From Oscillospiraceae bacterium (GTDB lineage Bacteria > Bacillota > Clostridia > Oscillospirales > Acutalibacteraceae): 64,000 nt of DNA. The notes beneath the pieces were generated by a model, which saw nothing but the letters and a program-made list of their open reading frames with translations, searched no databases and was not told the origin of the DNA. The stretch spans positions 62,001-126,000 of the forward strand of contig SVPQ01000004.1 of NCBI GenBank assembly GCA_015065845.1, written 5' to 3'. A program made the translations under genes and the position numbers. Shown here piece after piece: positions 17,737-25,844 of this stretch; position 1 is the first letter of the stretch; each line of letters starts with the position of its first letter.

Positions 17737-18498
17737 ATGAAATGTTTAGTTATTAATTACAGAAATTTCTGTTTTATTCTTGCACTTATATTTTTAGTTG
17801 CAGTTACTTCATTTTCAGCTTTTATGGGGATAGCAATAAAGAGTGATAACCCTATAAGAAGATTACCGATATACTGTGTAGAGACAAATGAAAAGAAAAT
17901 CGCAATAACTTTTGACGCGGCGTGGAGTGCAGAAGATACTGATGAACTTATTGAAATTTTAAATGAGTATAACGCAAAAGCTACTATTTTTGTTCTTGGT
18001 ACATGGGTGGACTCTAACCCTGATGCAGTAAAAAAGTTTTACGACAATGGTCACGAAATTGCAAATCACTCTGACACACATAAATTATTCAGTAAAGTGT
18101 CACGAGAAGAAGTGATAAAAGAAATTGAAGAATGTAATAAAAAAATTGAAACAGTTACAGGTGAAAAAGTAAAAATTTTAAGAGCACCTTCTGGCGACTA
18201 TGACAACAAAACAATAGAAATTGCTGACACAATGAATATGAAGGTAATTCAGTGGTCAGTTGACTCTCTTGACTGGAAGAAACTTTCAGTAGATGAAATG
18301 TATTCAAGAGTTATTACTAAAACCGAAAATGGTTCAATTTTGTTATTTCATAATGGTATAGAAAACACACCAGAAGCACTAGGAAAAGTTTTAGAAAAAC
18401 TAAAAAATGACGGCTACGAATTCGTAACCGTCAGTGAGCTTATATATTGGGATAATTATAAAATTGACCATACCGGGAAGCAGAAATCAATCGTTTAA
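17737..18498 (+). CDS. Polysaccharide deacetylase, PdaB-like
   Basis: This 253-residue NodB-fold carbohydrate esterase (CE4) has an N-terminal membrane anchor or signal (about 12-33, FCFILALIFLVAVTSFSAFM). The PdaB-type opening IYCVETNEKKIAITFDAAW follows, with catalytic or metal Asp in TFDAAW. ANHSDTH supplies the metal histidines and LRAPSGDYDN motif 3. PdaB proteins of spore formers are needed for spore stability and act on peptidoglycan-like glycans, so a cell-wall role is likely. The ATG follows AGGGGGATTTTTT, which is part of the upstream terminator. Its last 12 bp overlap the convergent GDPD gene, and an antisense terminator for that gene lies inside this one. Confidence 0.86.
   Translation: MKCLVINYRNFCFILALIFLVAVTSFSAFMGIAIKSDNPIRRLPIYCVETNEKKIAITFDAAWSAEDTDELIEILNEYNAKATIFVLGTWVDSNPDAVKKFYDNGHEIANHSDTHKLFSKVSREEVIKEIEECNKKIETVTGEKVKILRAPSGDYDNKTIEIADTMNMKVIQWSVDSLDWKKLSVDEMYSRVITKTENGSILLFHNGIENTPEALGKVLEKLKNDGYEFVTVSELIYWDNYKIDHTGKQKSIV
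18402..18432 (-). terminator. Rho-independent terminator of the sigma/anti-sigma/GDPD transcript, inside the convergent deacetylase gene
   Basis: Read on the minus strand, a 10-bp stem with an AATT loop (18409-18432, one G-U pair) is followed by ATTTTTTA. It lies 55 bp beyond the GDPD stop, within the coding sequence of the plus-strand deacetylase. Confidence 0.75.
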
Positions 18499-19260
18499 AA
18501 TTTCTTTTAGTATATCCGGATTTCTTGTTGTAATATTATCCGGTGCAAAATAAAGAATTTTATACATATCTTTTTCTTCGTTTACTGTCCATATAGAAAC
18601 GAGTAAATCGTTATTATGGAATGTGTCGACCAATTCTTTTGTTGCAGAATCTTTATTGAAGTTGATACCTACTGCCCCGCTATCTTTTACGATTTTTACA
18701 AGGTCATTAAGGTACTCTGGAGTTTGTTTGTTTTCTTTTAAAACATCGTAATTGAGGTAATATGGCACAGACGGACACTCTTTTTTTACTGTTTCAACAT
18801 CCTGGAGATTAATACCGGTAAAGAACATTCTGTCAGTAATATTATGTTTTTCCGCCAAATCATAAACAACGCGCAGATTATCATTACATAATTTTACATC
18901 AACATTAACTTTAATATCATTATAAGTTGAAATCAACTCAAACGCTTCGTCGAGTGTTACTTCATTCCCTTTTGGTTTATCGTGGGAAAGCACCGCAACA
19001 TTTTCATTATTGAAATACAAATCGAATTCAACAATATCCGCACCATTCTCAATACCGACTTTAATTGCTTCAAGAGAATTGTCTTCTGTACCACAACAAC
19101 CTGTGTGTGCAGTATATGTAAAATCTGTGGGTAAGCTTATGGGTTGAGTTTTATAAAATTGCTGTTCTTTTCTATCATTCATAAAAATCACTCCTGAAAT
19201 TAAACTTGCAAAAACCATAACTAGAATTATGCAAATTATTAAAAACTTTTTTAGTTTCAT
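18487..19260 (-). CDS. Glycerophosphodiester phosphodiesterase (GDPD) family protein
   Basis: This 257-residue GDPD-fold enzyme has an N-terminal membrane anchor (about 5-26, KFLIICIILVMVFASLISGVI), so it acts on the outer face of the membrane. Catalytic elements fit the family: TAHTGCCGTEDNSLEAIKVG (the His and Glu of the first strand, with Cys-Cys replacing the more usual Arg-Gly), ADIVEFDLYFNNENVAVLSHD (Glu, Asp and second His), and IWTVNEEKDMYK near the end. It probably cleaves glycerophosphodiesters from lipids or teichoic acid. It lies 21 bp after the anti-sigma stop and may be part of that regulon. The weakened first motif lowers certainty about activity. Confidence 0.8.
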   Translation of the reverse strand: MKLKKFLIICIILVMVFASLISGVIFMNDRKEQQFYKTQPISLPTDFTYTAHTGCCGTEDNSLEAIKVGIENGADIVEFDLYFNNENVAVLSHDKPKGNEVTLDEAFELISTYNDIKVNVDVKLCNDNLRVVYDLAEKHNITDRMFFTGINLQDVETVKKECPSVPYYLNYDVLKENKQTPEYLNDLVKIVKDSGAVGINFNKDSATKELVDTFHNNDLLVSIWTVNEEKDMYKILYFAPDNITTRNPDILKEILND

Positions 19261-19281
19261 AAACTTACCTCAGATTAAAAT

Positions 19282-20046
19282 TTATTCTAATTCTTCAAGA
19301 ATTATTTTGATTTCTTCGTTTGTATAACCCCTAAATAATAGTTTGTAAATTACATTATCATATACAAATTCTACTTTAACCCGACCATCATCTGTAACAA
19401 AATCCGGATATGGTACTGCTTCGTTAGTATAAGTACAGAATATCGCTTCTGTCTGTAAAGAATTTATTTTATATGTTTCATTATAAGTTAAACCTGCGTT
19501 CGGGTCAACCCCTTCTATAATTGGTAATAAATAACTTTCATCAGTTTCTTCATTTACAATATCAACTGAAAAAGTCGCGTATTTCTCTTCATCAACCTTT
19601 AAAAATGAGGCCCAATTTAAATGAACTATTGCTATACTGCCATCCTCATTTAACCATGTACGATAACTAATTGAATCTTCATATGCATTTTTGTAATCTA
19701 AAATTTCAAACCCGAGAATTTCTTCAACTTTATCGTGTGTCATAGAAATTCCACTTTCATATTCTTCTGTTTTTGGTACAGTTTCAGGAATCTTTCTGAA
19801 CGGCACACTTTCGAATAATTGAACCGTTGAACCATCCTGAAATTCTATTTGAGTTGAATTCTGATAAATGTTTATGCCTGCAGTTGCAATTGTTCCAAAT
19901 AAAAGAACAATTAAAATAACAGCTACAAGTGGCATTTTAACAAATGTCAATTTAATGCTTTTTTTACTATTTGAAAAATTTGTTGCTTCTTCAATATAAT
20001 CAGAATCAACTTCATTTAAACTTTTTGAAATATTTTCTTTTATCAT
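19282..20046 (-). CDS. Putative membrane anti-sigma factor
   Basis: This 254-residue protein has a short cytoplasmic N-terminus (about 1-35), one transmembrane helix (about 36-57, MPLVAVILIVLLFGTIATAGI) and a large extracytoplasmic domain rich in acidic residues. The start overlaps the stop of the sigma gene (ATGA). That arrangement and topology are typical of anti-sigma factors that hold an ECF sigma at the membrane until a signal arrives. The outer domain (DGSIAIVHLNW, YNETYKINSLQTEAIF) resembles DUF4367-like sensor domains only loosely. I see no zinc-binding ZAS motif, so release would not follow the classic RsrA mechanism. Function is inferred from context. Confidence 0.68.
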   Translation of the reverse strand: MIKENISKSLNEVDSDYIEEATNFSNSKKSIKLTFVKMPLVAVILIVLLFGTIATAGINIYQNSTQIEFQDGSTVQLFESVPFRKIPETVPKTEEYESGISMTHDKVEEILGFEILDYKNAYEDSISYRTWLNEDGSIAIVHLNWASFLKVDEEKYATFSVDIVNEETDESYLLPIIEGVDPNAGLTYNETYKINSLQTEAIFCTYTNEAVPYPDFVTDDGRVKVEFVYDNVIYKLLFRGYTNEEIKIILEELE

Positions 20047-20600
20047 AAATCAAACCCCTCTCTTTTCAAGTATTTTTTTAAACTTTCTCTGATTCTTGAA
20101 AGTTTTACTGAAATATAATGATTTTTCACATTAAATTCTTCTGCAATTTCTGTAATAGACATTGCAAACCAGTAGCGTTTTACGAACATAATTCTGTCAT
20201 TCTTAGATAATGTCTCTAAAAAAGAATTAATTAACCTTGTTAACTCAAGTGAATCTGCTTCATTTTCAACATTATTAAAACAAGAAAGCGTTTCGTACAA
20301 TTCATCTAAAGCTAGATCATATTGGCTATTTCTTTTAATAGCAGTATTAGAGTGGTACTTTTTTATTGCCTGATTACGAACAATTTTCAGAACATAAGCT
20401 TTTAAAGATGTTGGTTTCTGTGGTGGTATTGTATTCCAAACACCTAAGAAAGCATCGTTCACGCATTCTTCTGAATCTTGTTTGTTTTTCAAAATATTAT
20501 CAGCGATATTTTTACACAAGACGCCATATTCCTTTGAAAGTTCCGATATTGCTTTTTCTGAGCGCTCATTAAAAAGTTGAATAATCTGAATTTCTTCCAA
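20043..20600 (-). CDS. ECF-type RNA polymerase sigma factor
   Basis: This 185-residue sigma-70 family protein has region 2 (about 20-90, ECVNDAFLGVWNTIPPQKP is the region 2.2-2.3 segment) and region 4 (about 125-180, TLSKNDRIMFVKRYWFAMSITEIAEEFNVKNHYISVKLSRIRES, shown in the 4.2 helix-turn-helix). It lacks regions 1 and 3, as ECF sigmas do. The start is TTG, 10 nt behind AAAGGAG. It is translationally coupled to the membrane anti-sigma protein downstream. The terminator after rpoD separates it from the housekeeping sigma transcript, so it should have its own, probably autoregulated, promoter; I could not assign it. Confidence 0.87.
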   Translation of the reverse strand: MEEIQIIQLFNERSEKAISELSKEYGVLCKNIADNILKNKQDSEECVNDAFLGVWNTIPPQKPTSLKAYVLKIVRNQAIKKYHSNTAIKRNSQYDLALDELYETLSCFNNVENEADSLELTRLINSFLETLSKNDRIMFVKRYWFAMSITEIAEEFNVKNHYISVKLSRIRESLKKYLKREGFDL

Positions 20601-20663
20601 AATTTATCATCTCCTTTACCACCACACCTATATAGTACGATTTCAAAAAGAAATATCTCAATA

Positions 20664-20712
20664 AAAGTAAAAAATAATAAAATAGTGGTTAATTGATTTC
20701 TCAACTAACCAC
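20664..20712 (-). terminator. Rho-independent terminator of the dnaG-rpoD transcript
   Basis: On the minus strand a 12-bp stem (20701-20712 with 20685-20696, one G-U pair) closes a GAAA tetraloop and is followed by a T-rich tract. It begins 10 bp after the rpoD stop. Confidence 0.8.
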
Positions 20713-20721
20713 ATAAAATTA

Positions 20722-21816
20722 TTAATCAAGGAAATCCTTGAGTTTTTTGCTTCTACTTGGGTGACGGAGTTTTCTTAATGCTTTTGCTTCAATCTGACGG
20801 ATACGCTCTCTTGTAACCTGGAATTCTTTACCAACTTCTTCAAGAGTTTTCGGGTTACCGTCATCAAGACCGTAACGAAGACTTAAAACTCTTGCTTCTC
20901 TCGGTGTAAGAGTTTTAAGAACATCAGAAAGTTGTTCACGCATTAAAGCCATAGATGCCGCGTCAACTGGTGCTTGTGCATCATCATCAGGAATAAAGTC
21001 ACCTAAATGACTGTCTTCCTCTTCACCGATTGGTGTTTCAAGAGAAACAGGTTCTTGTGCAACACGAAGAATTTCGCGTACTTTATCTACCGGCATATCA
21101 AGTTTGGCAGCAATTTCTTCTGCAGTCGGGTCTCTGCCGTTTTCGTGAAGAAGCTGACTGTTTGTCTTTTTAACTTTGTTAATAGTTTCAACCATATGAA
21201 CTGGAATACGAATTGTTCTTGCCTGGTCTGCAATAGCACGGGTAATAGCTTGTCTAATCCACCATGTAGCATAAGTTGAGAATTTAAAACCTTTTGTATA
21301 GTCGAATTTGTCAACAGCTTTTATAAGACCTAAGTTACCTTCCTGAATTAAATCAAGGAACTGCATACCACGACCAACATATCTTTTTGCAATACTAACA
21401 ACAAGACGAAGGTTTGATTCAGAAAGTCTTTTCTTTGCTTCCTCATCATCAGAAGAAATTCTCATAGCAAGTTCAATTTCTTCTTCAGGTGTTAAAAGCG
21501 GCACTCTACCAATTTCTTTTAAATAAACTTTAACAGGGTCATCAATTGCAATATTTTTTGCATCTGCTGACACTTCTTCTTCAACATTTTTTGTTACATC
21601 AAGGTCAAATGAAAGTGCGTCAAGCATTTCATCGCCAAGGTCGTCAATAATTTCAATATTGTTGCTCTCAACTGTTTCATAAAGTTTGTCGAGTTCTTCA
21701 ATATCAAAATCCATTTCGAGAATTACAGCATCAATTTCGTGAGTAGTAAGTTTACCAGTTGCCTTACCTTTTTCAATCAATGCTTTAATTTGTGGTTTTT
21801 TGTCTAATCCTTCCAT
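20722..21816 (-). CDS. rpoD: RNA polymerase primary sigma factor (sigma A)
   Basis: This is the housekeeping sigma factor, 364 residues from ATG 21816 (MEGLDKKPQ), which follows GAAAGGTGT; the longer frame to 21846 has no ribosome site. An N-terminal region 1.1-like helical part comes first. Region 1.2 follows ([20 protein letters not shown], about 88-107). Region 2 includes [20 protein letters not shown] and [19 protein letters not shown]. Region 3 contains the [11 protein letters not shown] start, and region 4 ends with [20 protein letters not shown]. It is encoded right after dnaG, the usual macromolecular synthesis order, though rpsU is absent. Confidence 0.97.
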   Translation of the reverse strand: MEGLDKKPQIKALIEKGKATGKLTTHEIDAVILEMDFDIEELDKLYETVESNNIEIIDDLGDEMLDALSFDLDVTKNVEEEVSADAKNIAIDDPVKVYLKEIGRVPLLTPEEEIELAMRISSDDEEAKKRLSESNLRLVVSIAKRYVGRGMQFLDLIQEGNLGLIKAVDKFDYTKGFKFSTYATWWIRQAITRAIADQARTIRIPVHMVETINKVKKTNSQLLHENGRDPTAEEIAAKLDMPVDKVREILRVAQEPVSLETPIGEEEDSHLGDFIPDDDAQAPVDAASMALMREQLSDVLKTLTPREARVLSLRYGLDDGNPKTLEEVGKEFQVTRERIRQIEAKALRKLRHPSRSKKLKDFLD

Positions 21817-21863
21817 TTTTACACCTTTCTTTTCACAATAATACAAGTGAATGTATTAAATAT

Positions 21864-23645
21864 TTACTTTTTATCATCTTCTGATTTCTTTAAAGAGGCA
21901 AAGAAATCTAAAAACGCTTGGTCATCCATTGATGACGGTGATTTTTTCTCTTGCTTTTCCTTTTCTGTTTTCAATACATTGATACAATCCACACATTCTT
22001 CAATAGTATTTGAAACCATAGAAGTGTCAGCAAACAACTTTGCAACCACATTCATTTCATCAGATGTAAGATGTGGTGCTAAAAGCGAAATTTCAACGCT
22101 CAACCCTTCATCAATACGCCCAGTTAAAAGTTGTAATATTTTTTTATTTAATGGCGTTATGAAAAGGTCACTAGTCAAATCTGCTTTTAATTTATTATAA
22201 AATGCTGTGTTATTTAACAAAGAAATAAGAATAATATCTTCTGCTTTCGCAGCTCTTAAATATTTAGCTCTTTCAGGGTCAAAAGCTTTCTGCACTTCGC
22301 GTTCTTCTTTCTGTGCAGTTTTAAATGCTTCTCGCTTGACCGCTCTGTTTTCTCTGTTAGTGTTATAACTTACTGTTGTTAAAATTGAATTTTTATCTAC
22401 ACCTAATTCTTCCGAGAGTTTTGAAGCATAAACATCGCGTTCAATTGCACCAACTCTTGCAAGAATTCTTGACGCATCGTTAAGATAATTCTTTTTACCA
22501 TCAGCGGTATCAAGATTATATTTTGCTTTTGTTATGTGTAAATAATATTCAACTGCATTAAGTGATTCTTCAATAAGAGTTTTAAATTTATCCTGCCCAC
22601 CCTGTTTTTTCAGAATTTCGTCAGGGTCTTTACCACCTGAAAGCATTATAACTTTAACTTTAACGCCGGTTTTAGAGAACAAAGACAATGCCGCTTTAAC
22701 CGCCTTTTGCCCTGCTTCGTCAGAGTCATAACAAAGGTAAACTTCTTCTGCGTAACGGGATATAAGTGTCACCTGTTCAGGTGTCAGAGCAGTACCAAGC
22801 CCTGCAATGGCATTAGTAAAACCATATTTGTGAAGTGCTATAACATCCATATAACCTTCACAAAGAATCAGTTTGCCATTGTTACCATTTTTAGCAAGAT
22901 TTAAAGCAAATAATTCTTTACCTTTTTTATAAACAGGTGTATCACCTGTGTTTATATATTTAGGTTTACTGTCATCTAAAACTCTGCCACCAAATGCAAC
23001 AACATTACCGCGTAAATCAATAACAGGAAAAATTGCTCTGTTTCTGAAATTATCGTAATAATTCTTTTTACCGTTTTTTTCAGAAAGTTTAATTAAGTCT
23101 GCACGGACTAAATCATCTTTTTTAAATCCATGAGAAACAAGGTAATTGGTAAGTTCGTGCCAGTCATCCGGTGCGGCACCCAAACCAAAACGGGTAATAT
23201 CGTTTTTTGTAAGTCCACGGTTTAAAAAGTACTGAAGTTGTTTTTTACCTTTTTCACTCAATAAAGTTTCATGAAAAAACTTTGCGGCGGCACGATTCAT
23301 TTCATAAGTTGATTTTCGTTTTTCGTGAACTGTATCGTCAAAATTTTCGTCCGGCATTTTTATGCCACTTCTGTCAGCCAAAAACTTAACTGCATCTATA
23401 TAATCTAAATTTTCAATATTCCTTATAAATGTAATTACATCGCCACCAACATGACAACCGAAACAGTAATATGATGAAGTTTCAGGGTAAACAGTAAATG
23501 ATGGCGTTTTTTCATTATGAAAGGGACAAAGACCAGTGAGATTGCGACCTCGTCTTTTAAGTTCAACATAATTCGAAATTACTGATTCAATATCATTTCT
23601 ATCACGGATTTGTTCTAAAAAATCATCAGATAATCTGACAGCCAC
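21864..23645 (-). CDS. dnaG: DNA primase
   Basis: DnaG makes RNA primers for replication. The 593-residue protein has the CHC2 zinc finger (CPFHNEKTPSFTVYP with YYCFGCH, about 40-64). The catalytic TOPRIM core (LILCEGYMDVIAL, then YLCYDSDEAGQKA with the metal aspartates) lies about 255-345. A C-terminal helicase-binding domain follows (about 445-593). The start is GTG behind GGGGGTGAGA. The gene is 47 bp upstream of rpoD and in the same transcript. A low-complexity repeat tract separates it from the dGTPase-like gene. Length and motifs are normal. Confidence 0.96.
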   Translation of the reverse strand: MAVRLSDDFLEQIRDRNDIESVISNYVELKRRGRNLTGLCPFHNEKTPSFTVYPETSSYYCFGCHVGGDVITFIRNIENLDYIDAVKFLADRSGIKMPDENFDDTVHEKRKSTYEMNRAAAKFFHETLLSEKGKKQLQYFLNRGLTKNDITRFGLGAAPDDWHELTNYLVSHGFKKDDLVRADLIKLSEKNGKKNYYDNFRNRAIFPVIDLRGNVVAFGGRVLDDSKPKYINTGDTPVYKKGKELFALNLAKNGNNGKLILCEGYMDVIALHKYGFTNAIAGLGTALTPEQVTLISRYAEEVYLCYDSDEAGQKAVKAALSLFSKTGVKVKVIMLSGGKDPDEILKKQGGQDKFKTLIEESLNAVEYYLHITKAKYNLDTADGKKNYLNDASRILARVGAIERDVYASKLSEELGVDKNSILTTVSYNTNRENRAVKREAFKTAQKEEREVQKAFDPERAKYLRAAKAEDIILISLLNNTAFYNKLKADLTSDLFITPLNKKILQLLTGRIDEGLSVEISLLAPHLTSDEMNVVAKLFADTSMVSNTIEECVDCINVLKTEKEKQEKKSPSSMDDQAFLDFFASLKKSEDDKK

Positions 23646-23647
23646 AC

Positions 23648-23724
23648 TCTCACCCCCATTACTTCTTCACTTCAACTTTTAACTTTCCACTATTACTTCA
23701 TAACTCTTCACTATTACTTCTTAC
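23648..23724. repeat. Low-complexity tract of ACTATTACTTC-type units
   Basis: The whole spacer between the dGTPase-like stop and dnaG consists of imperfect copies of a unit close to TTCACTATTACTTC, with two near-identical copies at about 23686-23720 and more diverged ones before. It begins directly after the stop codon. It resembles the short tandem tracts found at other gene ends in this window. Confidence 0.6.
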
Positions 23725-24729
23725 TTATTTATATCCCCAGGTTTTAGGAACAAACAAATCTGTAAATGTTTTTATTGAATATGCATCTGTCATACCAGAA
23801 ATAAAATCACAAGCCGCTCTTTCAGAACCTTCTTTTAAAGCTATATTGTAATAAAACTCCGGCATTTTGTCAGGATAAAATGAAAAGTATTTATATAACT
23901 GTTTAATCATATCTTCTGCCCTGAATTCTTCGCTTTTACATACAGGGTTAGTATAAACATTTTTAAACATAAAACTATGAAGTTCTGTAAATGCTTCCTG
24001 AACCTCATCTGACATTTTAACATCATCTTCTGTATTTTCAATAACAGACATTACGAATTTATTGATTCTTTCACTTTTACTGAAACCAATTGTCATACGG
24101 ATTTCTAGCGGTATATCATCTTCAGTTAAAACATTCGCTCTTTTAGCATCATCAATATCGTGGTTAATATAGGCAATTTTGTCTGCTAATTTTATAATTC
24201 TGCCTTCAAGAGTTTTTGCTTCAGGTCCTTTTGTGTGGCAAACAATACCATCACGCACTTCTTCGGTAAGGTTAAGACCTCTGCCATCTCTTTCAAGTGA
24301 GTCTACCACTCTCAGACTTTGTTCAAAATGAGTAAATCCTTTTGGATAAACTTCATTTAAAGCCCTTTCACCTGCGTGACCAAATGGTGTGTGACCTAAA
24401 TCATGACCTAAAGCAATTGCTTCTGTTAAATCTTCATTAAGAGAAAGCGAACGGGCAATAGTCCTTGCTATCTGACTAACCTCCAAAGTGTGAGTTAAAC
24501 GAGTTCTGTAATGAACATTATCAGGCGATAAAAAAACTTGCGTTTTATCTTTTAATCTTCTGAATGATGATGAGTGTAATATTCTGTCGCGGTCTCGTTG
24601 ATATGCAGTTCTTACAGGACATTCTTCCTCAGAAATCTGTCTGCCTTTAGTATTCATACAAAGCATTGCGTACTTTGAAAGTTCTCTTTTTTCTCTTTCG
24701 AGAGTAGTTAATCTTATTTCACCTGACAC
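23725..24729 (-). CDS. dGTP triphosphohydrolase-like HD-domain protein
   Basis: This HD-superfamily hydrolase has 334 residues from GTG 24729, which follows AGGTAGGTGA; GTG 24738 is the alternative. N-terminal YAMLCMNTKGR and RDRDRILHSSSFRRLKDKTQVF match deoxyguanosinetriphosphate triphosphohydrolase-like proteins. The HD metal motif is formed by RTRLTHTLEVSQIAR and LGHDLGHTPFGHAGE, and IVCHTKGPEAKTLEGRIIKLADKIAY completes the site. It lacks the long insert of E. coli Dgt and fits the shorter class common in Clostridia, upstream of dnaG. It should cleave dNTPs to deoxynucleosides and triphosphate. Upstream lies an AT-rich spacer without a clear promoter. Confidence 0.9.
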   Translation of the reverse strand: MSGEIRLTTLEREKRELSKYAMLCMNTKGRQISEEECPVRTAYQRDRDRILHSSSFRRLKDKTQVFLSPDNVHYRTRLTHTLEVSQIARTIARSLSLNEDLTEAIALGHDLGHTPFGHAGERALNEVYPKGFTHFEQSLRVVDSLERDGRGLNLTEEVRDGIVCHTKGPEAKTLEGRIIKLADKIAYINHDIDDAKRANVLTEDDIPLEIRMTIGFSKSERINKFVMSVIENTEDDVKMSDEVQEAFTELHSFMFKNVYTNPVCKSEEFRAEDMIKQLYKYFSFYPDKMPEFYYNIALKEGSERAACDFISGMTDAYSIKTFTDLFVPKTWGYK

Positions 24730-24835
24730 GAATATCACCTACCTACAAAAGTTAATACGCACGATTTTCTTTTTTCCCTTTAAAAAATTTAATTTTTTTT
24801 TAAATTTCTTAAAAAGATTAAAATTCTGCTAAAAT

Positions 24836-25459
24836 TCAACCCTCTGCAATAACTTCACCACATTCCTGTGGAGTAACTTTGCCATTTGTTAAATCGGCAC
24901 AATTTTTAAATAAATCGTCTTTCACTTCATCTTTTATACGAAATTCCAGAGTAACATTTTCACCAAAATCCGAATTAATTACTACACCACCTGAGTCACG
25001 AATTAAAGAATCAATTTTATTATAAAATGTATAATCAACTGTTACAGTAAAAATCTTCCATGGCATAAGGGTTATAATGCCCGATGCATCCACCCCGAGT
25101 TTAGCTGAGTGTGAGTAAGCACGGACAAGACCTCCGCCACCTAAAAGAATGCCACCGAAATATCTTGTTACTACAACTACACAATCTGTAATATCTTCCT
25201 GAGTTAAAACATTTAAGGTTGGCATACCTGCAGTCCCCTGTGGTTCACCATCATCAGAATATCTTTTAATATTGCCTTCACGGATACAGTAAGCGTAAAC
25301 ATTATGGGTTGCATCCCAATGCTTTTGTTTTATTGAAGCAATAAACTCCTGTGCTTCCTGCTCTGTTTTAACCGGTTTTGAGTAACTTAAAAACTTAGAT
25401 TTTTTTATTATGTATTCAGTTTCTGCATACTCTTTTAATGTTTTATAGATGTCTGCCAT
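24836..25459 (-). CDS. YigZ/IMPACT family protein (UPF0029)
   Basis: This 207-residue protein of the YigZ family is related to the eukaryotic translation regulator IMPACT. The signature YSDDGEPQGTAGMPTLNVL and the following VVVTRYFGGILLGGGGLVRAY segment are intact (about 72-118). A smaller C-terminal ferredoxin-like domain (DUF1949-type) covers about 135-205. The cellular role in bacteria is not settled. The ATG follows AAGGGGGTG. It lies after rpmE and its terminator. Confidence 0.9.
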   Translation of the reverse strand: MADIYKTLKEYAETEYIIKKSKFLSYSKPVKTEQEAQEFIASIKQKHWDATHNVYAYCIREGNIKRYSDDGEPQGTAGMPTLNVLTQEDITDCVVVVTRYFGGILLGGGGLVRAYSHSAKLGVDASGIITLMPWKIFTVTVDYTFYNKIDSLIRDSGGVVINSDFGENVTLEFRIKDEVKDDLFKNCADLTNGKVTPQECGEVIAEG

Positions 25460-25482
25460 ACTTACACCCCCTTAAATATGCT

Positions 25483-25506
25483 AAAAGGCGGTGATAACTC
25501 ACCGCC
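25483..25506 (-). terminator. Rho-independent terminator of rpmE
   Basis: On the minus strand a perfect 8-bp GC-rich stem (25499-25506 with 25487-25494) with a GTTA loop is followed by TTTT. It starts 15 bp after the rpmE stop. Confidence 0.85.
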
Positions 25507-25521
25507 AATTTAAGCACACAA

Positions 25522-25725
25522 TTATTTTGAAAGATTGTATTTTTTATTGAATCTGTCAACACGTCCGCCTGTATCAACAAGTTTTTGTTTACCTGTGAAG
25601 AATGGATGGCAGTTTGAGCAGATATCAACACGCATATCGCTCTTTGTTGAAGCAGTTTCGATGATAGCACCGCAAGCACATTTTACCTGTGTTGGTGCGT
25701 AGTTTGGATGAAGTCCTTCTTTCAT
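25522..25725 (-). CDS. rpmE: 50S ribosomal protein L31 (zinc-binding form)
   Basis: This is ribosomal protein L31, which bridges the large and small subunits. It has 67 residues. The zinc-ligand set CACG (about 16-19) and [20 protein letters not shown] (from about 37) marks the C+ form, which binds zinc and is replaced by the C- paralogue under zinc limitation in some bacteria. The ATG follows AAAGAGGTGAC. It is a single-gene unit with its own promoter and terminator. Confidence 0.97.
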   Translation of the reverse strand: MKEGLHPNYAPTQVKCACGAIIETASTKSDMRVDICSNCHPFFTGKQKLVDTGGRVDRFNKKYNLSK

Positions 25726-25779
25726 TTATTGTCACCTCTTTAAATAACATTTAAACTTTAAATACACATTAGCACGAGA

Positions 25780-25808
25780 ATATTATCACAAACCGACAAA
25801 AAAAGCAA
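25780..25808 (-). promoter_or_regulatory. Sigma-A-type promoter for rpmE
   Basis: On the minus strand TTGCTT (25803-25808) and TAATAT (25780-25785) are separated by 17 bp, about 55 bp before the rpmE start. Confidence 0.62.
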
Positions 25809-25844
25809 CCCTTTTTTGAAATTTATTTTAAAAAACTTAAAAAA

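Noticed and set aside
21847-22200. 117-residue open frame on the plus strand
   Set aside because: Antisense to the 3' end of dnaG with low-complexity Ser/Phe-rich product and no ribosome site.
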